Assembly (NCBI GenBank): GCA_015143295.1
Contig: CM026562.1
Coordinates: forward strand, 15,900,041-15,964,040
Direction of reading: 5' to 3'
DNA from: Tetracentron sinense
Taxonomy: Eukaryota; Streptophyta; Magnoliopsida; Trochodendrales; Trochodendraceae
Length of the DNA: 64,000 nucleotides
Positions 50,501 through 62,404 of the stretch are shown here, piece by piece. The position numbers and the translations under genes were made by a program. A model generated the notes under the pieces. It was not told the DNA's origin and ran no database searches. It saw nothing but the letters and a program-made list of their open reading frames with translations. How positions within the stretch are numbered: the stretch's first letter is position 1; the number at the start of each line of letters is the position of its first letter.

Positions 50501-53175
50501 TACAAGGTGGTTTGCCCGATTTGCTCACCGAGAGGCCGAAATCCATACTTAGAAAGTATACTTCGTTCTACACCTAAAAAGTGTACTACCTCCAAACTGA
50601 GGGTCGGATTTTGATGCCGTTTCTTTCAATGCGTGTATCTCGACCCATCCTAAGTGTAACAATTCGTTTCGATGGAATTCGAGTTCGTTTCCCCGATTTG
50701 GGCACCAAGAGGCCCGAAATTCATACTCAGAAAGTAAACTTCAGCCTAAACTTACAAACACGCACAAAATCCAAACCTGTGATCAGATTTCGATGTCATT
50801 TGTTCTAACACCAGTATTTTGACCAAACCTCAGTGTGCGAATTCGTTTGGATGGAATGCCTGAAATTCATATTTAGAAAGTCTACTTCGGCCAAAACCTA
50901 AAAACACGCTCCAAATCTAAACCTATGATCGGATTTCGATGTCATTTGTTCTAACACAAGTATTTAGACCAAACCTGAGTGTGGGAATTCGTTTGGATGG
51001 AATTTGAGGTCGTTACCCCGATTTGGGCACTGAGAGGCTTGAAATCGATACTTCAAAGTACACTTCGGCATAAACCTAAAAATGCGCACCAAATCCAAAC
51101 TGGGGGTCGGGTTTCGATGTTGTACTTCTAACGTGTGTATTTTGACCCAACCTAAGTGTAGGAATTCGATTCGAAGAAATCTGTGGTCTTTTACCCGATT
51201 GGCGAACTGAGAAGCCGAAATCCATACTTAGAAAGTATTCTTTCGGCCTAAACGTAAAAAAGCACTCCAATTCCGAGCCGGGGGGCGGATTTCGATGTTC
51301 CTTCTTCAAACGCACATATTTCGACCAAACCTAAGTGTGGGAATTCGTTTCGATGGAATCCAAGTTTATTTCCCCGATTTGGGCACCGAGAAGCCCGAAA
51401 TTCATACTTAGTAAACTTCGGCCTAAATCTACAAACGCGGACCAAATCCAAACCTGTGATCTGATTTTGATGTCATTTGTTCTAACTGGTGTATTTCGAT
51501 GAAACCTAAGTGTAGGAATTTGTTTCGATAGAATACGAGGTCTTTGCGCGATTTACGCACCGAGAGGTCGAAATCCATACTTAGAAAGTATACTTCAGCC
51601 TAAAAGTAAAAAAGCACACTAATTCCAAATTGGGGCTCAGATTTCGATGTCGTTTCTTTTAACGTCTGTATTTCGACCAAACCTGAGTCTAGGAATCCGA
51701 GGTCTTTTCCCTGATTTGGGTACCGAGAGGCCCAAAATCCATATTTACAAATACTTCAGCCTAAACCTACAAACGCTGCCCAAATCCAAACTGGGGGTAG
51801 GATTTCGAAGCCATTTCTTCTAACGCCTATTTTTCAACCAAACCTAAACGTGGGAATTCGTTTCGATGGAATCCGAGGTCGTTTCCCCGATTTGGGCACC
51901 GAGTGGCTCGAAATCCATACTTTGAAAGTATACTTCGGCCTAAAAAAGCTTACAACGCGCAAGGAATGAAAACCTTTGATCAAATTTTGATGTGATTTCT
52001 TCTATAGCGTGTATTTTGGATCCAACGTAAGTCTGAGAATTCGTTTCAATAGAATCCGAGGCCGTTTGCCCGATTTGCGCACCAAGAGGCTGAAACTCAT
52101 GCTTAGAAAGTATACTTCGTCCTAAACCTAAAAAAGTGCACTACATCCAAACCGGGGGTCGGATTTTTATGCCGTTTCTTCTAATGCGTGTATCTCGACC
52201 CAACCTATGTGTAAGAATTCGTTTCGATGGAATCCGAGTTCGTTTCCCCGATTTGGGCACCGAGAGGCCCGAAATTTATACTTAGAAAGTAAACTTCGGC
52301 CTAAACCTACAAACGCGCACCAAATCCAAACTTGTGATCAGATCTCGATGTGATTTCTTCTAACGGTTGTATTTTGATCCAATGTAAGTGTGAGAATTCG
52401 TTTCAATAGAATCCGAGGCCGTTTGCCCGATTTACCCCCCAAGAGGCTGAAACTCATGCTTAGAAAGTATACTTCGACCTAAACCTAAAAAAGTGCACCA
52501 CATCCAAATCAGGGGTCGGATTTTGATTCCGTTTATTCTAATGCGTGTATATCTCTACCCAACCTAAGTGTAAGAATTCGTTTCGATGGAGTTCGAGTTC
52601 GTTTCCCCAATTTGGGTACTGAGAGGCCCGAAATTCATACTTAGAAAGTAAACTTCGGCTTAAACCTACAAACAAGCACTAAATGAAAACCTTTGATCAG
52701 ATTTCGATGTCATTTGATCTAACTCATGTATTTTGATCAACCCTAATTGTAGGAATTCGTTTCAATAGAAATACGAGGTCGTTTGCCCGATTTACGCACC
52801 GAGAGGCCGAAATCCATACTTAGGAAGTATACTTCAGCCTAAACGTAAAAAAGCGCACTAATTCCATGCTGGGTGTCGGATTTCGAAGCCGTTTCTTCTA
52901 ACGCTTGTATTTCAACCAAACCTAAGCGTGGGAATTCATTTCGATGGAATCCAAGGCCGCTCGCTTGATTTGGGCACCGAGAGGCCGAAATTCATACTTA
53001 GAAAGTATACTTCGGCCTAAACGAAAAAAGCACAGAAATTCCAAATCGGGGGTCAGATATCGATGTCGTTTCTTCTAACACCTGTATTTTGACCAAACTT
53101 GAGTGTGGGAATTCATTCCGATGGAATGTGATGTCATTTCTCCTATTTGGGCACCAAGAGGTTTGACATCCATAC
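47562..53175. repeat. Satellite array block with a recent four-monomer duplication
   Basis: Monomers of about 178-180 bp. The stretch from 47562 to about 48275 is repeated from 48280 to about 48990 with 716-718 bp offset and few differences, four monomers long. The short-monomer type lies near 50850. The type marked gaggtttgacatc occurs near 49639 and 53160, 3521 bp apart. A LINE insertion ends the block. No gene is seen. Confidence 0.92.
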
Positions 53176-53240
53176 TTTTTTTTTTTGAAAGGTAAACTGG
53201 GGTTAGGCAGACCCCCTCCGGATATATGAAAGAGAAAGGA

Positions 53241-54011
53241 TTACAATCTAAGATAATTACAACCTGCTCTGTCCTTTTCCAAAATCGACAAGAGATCAGA
53301 GGGAAATTCCCTTGGCAAAAAAACAATGGAACTACTTATATTACAAAATTTGGCTAGAAAGTCAACTCCAGAATTACTTTCCCGCCAAATATGGCAAATA
53401 GAAGGCATGGAAAAGCTGGATAATTTTTTAATACATCGCGAAACTAGATTCGCCAAGTACCAAGGAGGATCACTAAAGACCTGCAAAAGCCGAGTGGCGC
53501 GCCACGAATCTGAATCAATGTAGTGGCGCTGAATACCTTGAGTCAAGGCTAGATCAATACCTCTTTCATTAGCCAAAATTTCAAGCTTTAGGACATCTGT
53601 TCCCTCCACTCCTTCCGCATAAGCCAGAAGAGGCTGACCGTTGCAATCTCTAAGAATGCCTCCGAATCCTACTGCACCATTTCTGACTGAGCCATCGCTA
53701 TTTAGAACCCAAAAACCTGGGGGAGGCGGAGACCATGTCCATCTTTGAGGTTTAGTGAAAAAATTAACACGAATCTGCCAAGCACTAAGGAATTCTCTAT
53801 TTGATGCTGTGTCTTCCACTTGGGCATTTAAGGCCTCAGCCTTGAGCCTAGTATCTGTAATTATGGATCTAAGGATGTCTTCCATGGGCTTGAAGGAATA
53901 GGAGAAGATACGGTTATTTCTTTCACTCCAAATGTGATATATTGTAGCACTGAAAGCAATCGCTTGATGTTTTGGGCTAATTGCCGGCCATGAAATTCTA
54001 TAGAAGCCCAT
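53241..54011 (-). pseudogene. LINE ORF2 C-terminus with complete RNase H domain
   Basis: A 256-codon open frame. After a variable linker (ATIYHIWSERNNRIF) comes WTWSPPPPGFWVLNSDGSV with the first catalytic Asp, GFGGILRD, KLEILANERG (Glu), YIDSDSW (Asp) and CHIWRESNSGVDFLAKF (final Asp). All four acidic residues of the RNase H site are present and the frame is open, unlike the rest of the element. It would degrade the RNA template strand during target-primed reverse transcription. A frameshift just upstream separates it from the RT part, so it is a remnant. Confidence 0.88.
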
Positions 54012-54151
54012 TCAATCTCCTTATTCCAAGGAAGAATCTAGCGAGAAGAGTAACGGCAAAGACGAAGAATGGACTTCCAAATCTGATTTGAGAAGAGGCA
54101 TTCAAAATATAAGTGTTGTATGTTTTCAGAAGATGCCCAACAGAAGATACA

Positions 54152-56453
54152 TCAGGATTGAGAGATGATATTTAGGGAAAGGAAGCGGTCTTGCGTTTGA
54201 AGTTTGTTGGAGATAGCTAGCCAGGAGATAAAGGAGTATCGTGGAATGTAATTGCCAAACCAAACAAGGCTCCACCAAGGCACTGAGGACTGATTTGAGC
54301 GAATGCTGTCCCATGCTGACTTGAGTGAGTAAGACCCTTTACTATTAAGTTTCCAAATCACACGATCAGAAGTTAAGGATGAATTGATTGCAACTTGTTG
54401 CAGAACATTCCAAACTGTTAAGAGATCGATTGAAACTGCAGGAGGCGGATTCCAATGAGAGGCAAAGATGATGGAGGCAACCGAAGCATCCCTTGGAAGG
54501 CCGGCGGAATCATATTGAAGGCGCTCACCAAATTGCTCAAAGAGAATGCCCAATGGGTGCCAAGGGTCATGCCAAAGAGAAGTTCTGGATCCATCAGCAA
54601 TGCAATGAGAAATATGGTCTTTGGCCAGATCTCTTGATTGAAGAATTTTCCGCCAGCTCCACAAACATTCAGAGGGAATTTTCATAGTCCAAAAATATTT
54701 ATGCCTGATAAGTTTCTTGTAACACCACTGAACCCATAAGCTGTCAGATTGAGAAGCTAAAGCCCAAACCTGGCGAATAATACCTGCTTTGTTCCAGTCC
54801 GTGACTTTGCGGATGCCTAGGCCACCTTCATTCTTTGGCCTACAAATGGTAGACCAGGAGATAGGATGGATTTTGTTTCGGAGATCACAACCTGACCATA
54901 GAAACTTGCAACAAATTTGATCGATTTGCTTGACTATTGATTTGGGGAGAATGAGCAGCTTGGTCCAGTAGATATGTAAGCTGTTTAAGACTGATTTAAT
55001 AAGCTCCAATCGCCCAGCATAGGATAAGAAATTGGCCTTCCAGCTTTGAACCTTGTTGAGAATCCGATCGATCAGCGGTTGGCAAGCAGCAGCAGATAGG
55101 CGGCTAGAGATAAGAGGCATGCCAAGGTATTTTACAGGCTTCTATCCAATGCTAAAGTTCAAGATGCGCTTGAAAATAGATTGAGTAGTATGAGCAGTTC
55201 CAGCAAAAAACATCTGACTTTTATGAGGATTTGGATGAAGTCCTGAGATAGATGAAAATTTGAATAAAACTGATCCAAGAGCCGTGGCTAATCTTTGGTC
55301 TGCTTTAAGAAAAACAAATAATTCGTCAGCGAAACTAATATGGGTAATAAGGGGATTATCACACCTTGGATGCAAGGATAAAAGACCAGTGCTGGCAGCC
55401 TGATTGAGCAATGTCATGAAACCTTCCATAGCAATAACAAAGAGAAAGGGTGATAGAGGGTCCCCCTGGCGAAGACCACGAGAGCTGCTAAAATAACCTT
55501 GGGGGGATCCATTGATAACTACCGAGAAGCGAGGCGTAGTAATACAAGGAATCAGCCATTGAATAAAGATTTCAGGGAACCGCATCTTCTGCAAAACTAA
55601 AATCAGATAATCCCATCTCACCGTGTCAAAAGCCTTCATGAGATCTATCTTAATAGCACTTCTTGGACTACCTTTGTCCCGATGGTAGTTTCTCACAAGT
55701 TCATGGGTGAGAAGAATACTATCAGAAATATTACGCCCCTTTATAAATGCCGATTGATTTGCACTGATAATGGAGGGTCTCCAGCTTGAGGCGAGATGCT
55801 AGGATTTTTGATATACAAATGTAGATGGTGTTGCATAAGGAGATAGGACGGTAGTCCGAGAAGGAGTTCGGTCTGGCCACTTTCGGAATTAATGAGATTA
55901 GAGTTAAGTTCATCTCATACAGCATTTTGGAGGATTTGAAAAAGTTCTGGACAGCCTTAACATCTTTTTCAACAATGTCCCAACAGACTTTAAAGAAGTG
56001 AGCTGTATAACCATCAGGGCCAGGGGACTTTTCATCGTGACAGTCAAAAATAGCCCATTTGATTTCAGAGGACGAAATGGTCTTTGTAAGGAGAGTGTAG
56101 TCTTGAGGGTCAACAGTAGCAAAACTAGGAATGTCCTCTGGTCCAATGGTTGTCTTATCCAAAGGTTTGGTTAAGAGAGATTCAAAAAATTTAACTCCCA
56201 CTGAACTGATATCGTCTTCTTGGGTGAGAGTAATATCTTCCGCAGTAATGGAAGAGATATGATTGAAGCCTCGTCGAGACGCAAGACTCTTATGAAAGAA
56301 TTTAGTGTTGTTGTCCCCCAAGGAGAGCCATAGATTTCTGGATTTTTGTCTGAGAGTGGCTTCTTTTGATCTGGCTAAAAAGCAGTAATCCCGAAGGAGA
56401 CCTTTTTCAGCTGCAATAAGAATGTCTTCTTGAGGATTAGAGTTGAGTTGCAT
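54152..56453 (-). pseudogene. LINE reverse transcriptase, broken
   Basis: Three stretches read in order. 56453-55731 gives LWLSLGDNNTKFFHK, SPGPDGYTAHFFK and LIPKVARPNSFSDYRPISL; a frameshift near 55795 follows. 55696-55142 has AIKIDLMKAFDTVRW (motif A Asp), RGLRQGDPLSPFLF and the active-site box ISFADELFVF, in which the second Asp is Glu (codon 55322-55324). A TAG at 55142-55144 precedes 55120-54152, the thumb and zinc region (FLSYAGRLELIKSVL, SWRKIL, WWSLVWFGNYIPRYSFISW), which ends at an early TGA (54152-54154). Intact relatives read straight through. Confidence 0.9.
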
Positions 56454-56559
56454 TTTGGGCCATCTCCAGAGCTTGTTTGGTGTGAGTCACACGAGACTGG
56501 AGATTGCTGAAGTTCTCTTTGCAACATCCCCTAAGTCTGACTTTGAGGGCCTTAAGCTT

Positions 56560-57385
56560 CTAGACTAGTTGAAACATTGGGTTGCCCTCTACTTGCATCT
56601 GCCAAACCTCAGTTACAATGATCTTGAAATCGGGATGATCAGTCCAGAAGTTGAAAATTTTAAAAGGCCTTAGACCCCTTGGCGGCGGAGGACATAGCAG
56701 AACGATCATAGGGGAGTGATCAAATATACCTGGAGAAAGAAATTCAGCCTCTGATCCAACAAAACGTGTACACCAGCCAATATTAATGAGGACTCTGTCC
56801 AATTTGTATTGAATACGGCGATTACCAGAGGTTGAGGAGTTGCTCCAAGTACAAAAATGATCTTTACTTTTGATGTCGAACATGCCCAACTGACGGAGAC
56901 GATCATTAAATGAAATGGAGTTGCGAGGTTGAAATGGAGCTCCTCCAATCTTTTCCCCCTGAAAGCGGATAACATTGAAGTCTCCAAGCATAATCCACGG
57001 TTCCAGAGGACTATCAATGGAGAGAAGATCTTGCCAGAGATAGCGACGGTCAGACTCACTGTTGGAGCCATCAATGAAAGAAGAAAGGAAGGTCATCGAG
57101 GAGTTCCAGACATATACTCGACAGTGTATGAGTTGATCAGTAGCTTTGAGAATGTGGACATGGTAGAAGTTGGGGTCCCATAACACGAGCAGAATGATCA
57201 TAATTTTCGGCAAAGCTCCAACCTCGAGCAATAGGCTTGAATGTTTCCAGAAAATTGGCTTTACGAACTCTTGTTTCCAAAATCGCAATCATAGATAGCT
57301 TGTGCACAACAAAAATTTTCCTGATCTTCGCTTGCTTGAGGGGATCATTGAGGCCACGAATGTTCCAGGCAGCAATCTTATTCAT
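56560..57385 (-). pseudogene. LINE AP-type endonuclease, frameshifted
   Basis: Starts at ATG 57385 with KIAAWNIRGLNDP and ILETRV, which hold the first Asn and the catalytic Glu of the family. Near 57185 one base is lost or gained, and the next frame continues VLWDPNFYHVHIL, WIMLGDFNVI (Asp/Asn pair), RIQYKLDRVLIN and IFDHSPMIVLL (final Asp-His). TAG at 56560-56562 ends this frame; a further frameshift near 56455 joins to RT. The enzyme would nick target DNA to prime reverse transcription. Confidence 0.87.
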
Positions 57386-57426
57386 AAAAGATAACTTATA
57401 GATTTGGGTGGTCCCCAACAGATGCA

Positions 57427-57587
57427 TTACCACAGGCCATTCTCTGCGCTCCGGCTGTCCGAGAGGGTAAGAGGAGAGGACCCTCTAGCCTGAGAGGACT
57501 TCTTGATTGCCCCACGACTTGATCTAGCAGCTAAATTGGTGTTCAAATCAGAGCAAGTGTCTTCGTCAAGGGAGGCAAGAGCATCAA
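57427..57587 (-). pseudogene. Possible ORF1 C-terminal remnant of the LINE
   Basis: An open frame of about 53 codons ending at 57427-57429, rich in Ser, Arg and Lys (SSRGAIKKSSQARGSS), lies 41 bp upstream of the endonuclease start. Position and composition suit the end of a LINE ORF1 (RNA-binding protein), but no diagnostic motif is visible. Confidence 0.4.
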
Positions 57588-59680
57588 ACCTCGGCCTAAC
57601 ACTACAAACGCGCACAAAATCCAAACCCATGATCGCATTTCAATGTCATTTCTCCTAAGACATGTATTTCGATCCAACCTCAGTGTAGGAATTCGTTTTG
57701 ATAGAATATGAGTTCGTTTGCCCGATTTGCGCACCGAGATGCCGAAATCTAAAGTTTGAAAGTATACTTCGTCCAAAACCTAAAAAAGTGTACCACATCC
57801 AAACCGGGGGTCGGATTTCGATGCCGTTTCTTCTAACGCGTGTATTTCGACCCAATCTAACTGCGACAAATCGTTTCGATGGAATCCGAATTCATTTGCC
57901 CGATTTGGGCTCCGAGGGGCCGAAATCCATACTTAGAAAGTATACTTCGGTATAAACGTAAAAAAGCATACCAATTCCAATTCGAGGGTTGGATTTTGAT
58001 GTCCTTTCTTCTAACGCCTGTATTTCGACCAAACTTGAGTGTTGGAATTCGTTTCATTGGAATCAGAGTTCATTTGCCCGATTTGGGCTCCAAGAGGCCC
58101 AAAATTCATGCTTACAAAGTATACTTCGGCCTAAACCGACAAACACACACTAAATCAAAACTTGTGATATGATTTCGATGTAATTTTTTCATCTAACGCG
58201 TATATTTGAATCCAACCTAAATGTGGGAATTCACTTCGACAGAATCCGAGGGCGTTTGCTCGATTTGGGAACCGAAAGGCCCGAAATTCCTAACTAGAAA
58301 GCTTACTGCGGTCTAAACCTACAAACGCGCATAAAATCTAAACCTGTGATCGGATTTCGATGCCGATTCTTATAAAGCATGTATTTTGACCTAGCCTTAG
58401 TGTGGGAAATCGTTTCGATGGAATCCAAGGTTGCTAACTCGATTTGGATGGAATCAGAAGGTCGTTACCCCGATTTGGGCACTAAGAGGCTCAAAATCCA
58501 TAATTAGAAATTATACTTCGACCTAAACCTAAAAACGTGGACCAAATCGAAACAGGGGGTCAGATTTCGATGTCGTACTTCTAACGCGAGTATTTCGACC
58601 CAACCTAAGTGTATGAATTCGATTCGAAGGAATCCGTGGTCGTTTACCCGATTGGCGCATTGAGGTGCCGAAATCCATACTTAGAAAGTATACTTCGGCC
58701 TAAACGTAAAAAAGCACTCCGATTCAGAACCGGGGGTCGGATTTCGATGTTCCTTCTTCAAACGCACATATTTCGACCAAACCTAAGTGTGGGAATTCGT
58801 TTCGATGGAATCCGAGGTCGTTTGCCCGATTTGGCCATCGAGAGGCTCGAAATCCATACTTAGAAAGTATACTTCGGCCTAAAACAACGAACAATGCGCA
58901 AGGAATCAAAACCTGTGATCAGATTTCGATGTGATTTCTTCTAACGCATTCATTTCGATCCAGCGTGAGTGTGAGAAGCCGTATCAATAGAATCCAAGGC
59001 CGTTTGCCCGATTTGCGCACCAAGAGGCTGACACTCAGGCTTAGAAAGTATACTTCGTCCTAAACCTAAAAAAGTGCACCACAACCAAACCGGGGGTCGG
59101 ATTTTGATTTCGTTTCCTCTAATGCGTGTATCTCGACCCAACCTAAGTGTAAGAATTCATTTCGATGGAATCCGAGTTCGTTTCCCCGATTTGGGCACCG
59201 AGAGGCCCGAAATTCATACTTAGAAAGTAAACTTCGGCCTAAACCTACATACGTGCACCAAATCCAAGCCTGTGATCAGATTTCGATGTCATTTGCTCTA
59301 ACTCATGCATTTCGATCAAACCTAAGTGTAGGAATTTGTTTCGATAGAATACGAGATTGTTTGCCCGATTTACGCACTGAGAGGCCGAAATCCATATTTA
59401 GAAAGTATACTTTGGCCTAAAAGTAAAAAAGCGCACTAATTCCAAACTGTGGCTCGGATTTTGAATTCGTTTCTTTTAACGCCTGTATTTCGACCAAACC
59501 TAAATCTAGGAATTCGTTTGATGGAATCTGAGGTCTTTTCCCTGATTTGGGTACCGAGAGGCTCAAAATCCATATTTAGAAAGTATACTTCAGCCTAAAC
59601 CTACAAACGCGGTCCAAATCCAAATCGGGAGTTGGATTTCGAAGCCGTTTCTTCTAACGCTTGTATTTCAACCAAACCTA
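57588..59680. repeat. Satellite array block
   Basis: About twelve monomers in higher-order order. Near 58420-58460 two monomer types are fused (a gctaactcgatttgg unit running into ggatggaatcagaaggtcgttacc), which removes the short-monomer type expected there. It ends in the middle of a monomer at an unrelated insert. Confidence 0.92.
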
Positions 59681-60036
59681 CGCTCCAGAGGTTTTGAGCA
59701 CTTAAGAAAGAATGAGGCAGTTTCAGGCCTCCTCTTGCTGCTGAAAAGTCGTTGCTTGCACCTTCAAGCCTACCAGAAACAAGCGAGGTATTCTCCTGTA
59801 CTCGCTTAAGCAAGGGGTCCCTTTGAGTCCACTAGGAAGCCCCTACTGAACGGCTACATTCAGAACCTCGCCTACTCTAATTGTTCTAGCTAACGAACGG
59901 AGAGAAGGAGAATCAGGAATTTGTAGCCTATACTAAATGACTGAACGAAGTTCATACGTTATTCAATGATTTCCCTAGAACCACCAGACATGCTGAGATG
60001 CCAATAAAACCTACTGAGATGAGAGTAGTTGGCCTA
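59681..60036. other. 356-bp insert of unrelated sequence in the satellite
   Basis: Satellite stops at aaccaaaccta (59680) and resumes at agcatgggaattcg (60039), with ccta on both sides (59677-59680 and 60033-60036). In between there is no satellite, LTR or LINE wording. The style (words such as gcaaggggtccctttgagtcc and aggaagcccctactgaacgg) reminds me of plant mitochondrial intergenic DNA, which would make it a nuclear organelle insert, but I cannot name a gene in it and have no search to back this. No reading frame of note. Confidence 0.55.
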
Positions 60037-61911
60037 AAAGCATGGGAATTCGTTTCGATGGAATCTAAGGTCGCTAGCTCGATTTGGGGACCGAGAGGCC
60101 GAAATTCATACTTAGAAAGTATACTTCGGCCTAAACGCAAAAAAGCGCAGCAATTCGAAATCGGGGATTGGATATCGATGTCGTTTCTTCTAACGCTTGT
60201 ATTTCAACCAAACCTGAATGTGGCAATTGGTTTCGATGCAATGCGAGGTCGTTTCTCCGATTTGGACACCGAGAGGTTTGACATCCATACTTCAAAAGTA
60301 TACTTCAGCCTAAACCAACATATGTGCACCAAATCAAATCCGAGGGTCAGATTTCAATGTCGTTGCTTCTAACGCATGTATTTCGACCAAACCAAAGTGT
60401 TGGAATCCGTTTCGATGGAATCCGAGATCGTTTGCCCGATTTTGGCATCGAGAGGCTCAAAATCCGTACTTAGAAAGTAACCTCGGCCTAAACCTACAAA
60501 CGCGTACAAAATCCAAACCCGTGATCGCATTTCGATGTCATTTCTCCTAACGCGAGTATTTCGACCCAACCTAAGTGTGGGAATTCGTTTCGATAGAATC
60601 CGAGTACTTTTGCCCGATTTTCGCACCAAGAGGCCGAAATCTATACTCAGAAAGTATTCTTCGTCCTAAACCTAAAAAAGTGTACCACATCCAAACCGGG
60701 GGTCGGATGTCGATGCCGTTTCTACTAACGCGTGTATTTCGACCCAATATAATTGTGACAAATCGTTTCGATGGAATCCGAGTTCGTTTGCCCGATTTGG
60801 GCTCCGAGACGCCGAAACCCATACTAAGAAATTATACTTCGGTATAAACGTAAAAAAGCTTACCAATTCCTAATCGGGGGTCGGATTTTGATGTCGTTTC
60901 TTCTAACGCCTGTATTTCGACCAAACCTGAGTGTTGGAATTCGTTTCGTTGGAATCCGAGTTCGTTTGCTCGATTTGGGCACCGAGAGGCCCAAAATTCA
61001 TGCTTATAAACTATACCTCGGCCTCAACCTACAAACACGAACAAAATCCAATCCATTGATAAGATTTCGATGTCATTTCTTCTAACGCGTGTATTTCAAC
61101 GCAACCTAAGTGTGGGAATTCGTTTCGATAGAATCCGAGGGCGTTTGCTTGATTTGGGAACTGAGAGGCCCAAAATTCATAACTAGAAAGCATACTTCGA
61201 TCTAAACCTAAAACGCGCATTAAATCTAAACCTGTGATCGGATCTCAATGCCGATTCTTCTAAAGCGCGTATTTCGACCCAGCCTTAGTATGGGAAATAG
61301 TATCAATGGAATCTGGGGTCGTTTGCCCGATTTGGGCACTGAGACGCCTGAAATTCATATTTAGAAAGTCCACTTCGGCCAAAACCTACAAACACGCACC
61401 AAATCTAGACCCGTGATCGGATTTTGTTGTCATTTTTTCTAATGCCAGTATTTCGACTAAACTTGAGTGTGGGAATTCGTTTGGATGGAATGCCTGAAAT
61501 TCATATTTAGAAAGTCTACTTCGGCTAAAACCTAAAAACGCGCACCAAATCTAAACCTGTGATTGCATTTCGATGTCATTTGTTCTAACGCCAGTATTTC
61601 GACCAAACCGGAGTGTGGGAATTCGTTTGAATGGAATCCGAGGTCGTTACCCCGATTTGGGCACTGAGAGGCTCGAAATCCATACTTATAAATTATACTT
61701 CGACCGAAACCTAAAAATGCGCACGAAATGCAAACAGGGGGTCGGATTTCGATGTCGTACTTCTAACGCGGGTATTTCGACCCAACCTAAGTGTAGGAAT
61801 TCGATTAGAAGGAATCTGTGGTCGTTTACCCGATTGGCGCACTGAGGAGCCGAAATCCATACTTAGAAAGTATACTTCGGCCTAAACGTAAAAAAGCAGT
61901 CCAATTCCGAA
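60037..61911. repeat. Satellite array block, right end
   Basis: Monomers of about 178-180 bp in the usual order, including the short-monomer type near 61486 and the ttcgttggaatccgagttcg type near 60945. It ends abruptly inside a monomer (ccaattccgaa) at the truncated LTR element. Confidence 0.93.
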
Positions 61912-61912
61912 T

Positions 61913-62404
61913 ATGGAGGAATTCTACAAGAGGAGAGAAATGTTGAGAGGCCAGTCCAGTGGCTCGACAGAGTTGGAGAGGAGGGCCAGAACGACTCCAT
62001 ACCAGTTCTCTGGACATACACAGGTGCAGAGCCATTCTCTTACACCCCAGGCCCCTCGCCCTACTACTATGCAAGTTACTCGACAGGTTCTACCAGCATC
62101 TTCTACATCTAAGTTCGGGTTTTGCAATTACTGTAAGAGGAAACACTTAGCTGGGGATTGTCGAGCTCTTACGGGAGCATGTTACCATTGCGGTGACACG
62201 GGACACCGGATTAGAGCTTGTCCAAGCCGACGGTCACGCTCTCAAACCCAGGGGACTAGACTCCCAAATCGACTGCCTACGCAACCGGAATCACTCCAAG
62301 CTTCGAGGCCCCAACAGCCCATACAGCCTCCACGTCAAACTAATGAGGGTCAAGTTTTTGCTATCTCAAGACAAGGTGCTCAGGCACCTAATGATGTTGC
62401 ATGA
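61913..62404 (+). pseudogene. Gag C-terminal fragment with two zinc knuckles
   Basis: A 163-codon open frame whose ATG at 61913 is a chance start at the truncation point. It holds the linker after capsid (LERRARTTPYQFSGH, similar to ERRARTGPYQYTW in the complete element) and knuckles CNYCKRKHLAGDC and CYHCGDTGHRIRAC, followed by a Gln/Pro-rich tail and GQVFAISRQGAQAPNDVA. The capsid core is missing. The stop follows exactly where the protease linker would begin, so the deletion of pol starts there. Confidence 0.87.

Larger units (their letters stand above)
53176..57587 (-). mobile_element. Nearly full-length L1-type LINE with RNase H, 4.4 kb, defective
   Basis: On the minus strand the order is a short piece of possible ORF1 end, AP-type endonuclease, reverse transcriptase, zinc-binding region (zf-RVT type) and RNase H, then a 3' UTR with the hairpin motif (53198-53216) and an A tail (T run at 53176-53186). 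This is the layout of plant L1 elements that carry RNase H. The 5' end is cut off within ORF1 and joins satellite near 57588. No clean target duplication is seen; the satellite types on the two sides are not consecutive, so some array was lost. Several stops and frameshifts make it inactive. Confidence 0.92.

Noticed and set aside
53176..57587. Target-site duplication of the large LINE
   Set aside because: No matching bases could be found at the two borders, and the flanking monomer types are not consecutive; the border seems to have been altered.
2252..61911. Telomere-type or rDNA spacer origin of the satellite
   Set aside because: No tandem TTTAGGG and no rRNA sequence found; isolated ccctaaa words occur only in the LTRs.
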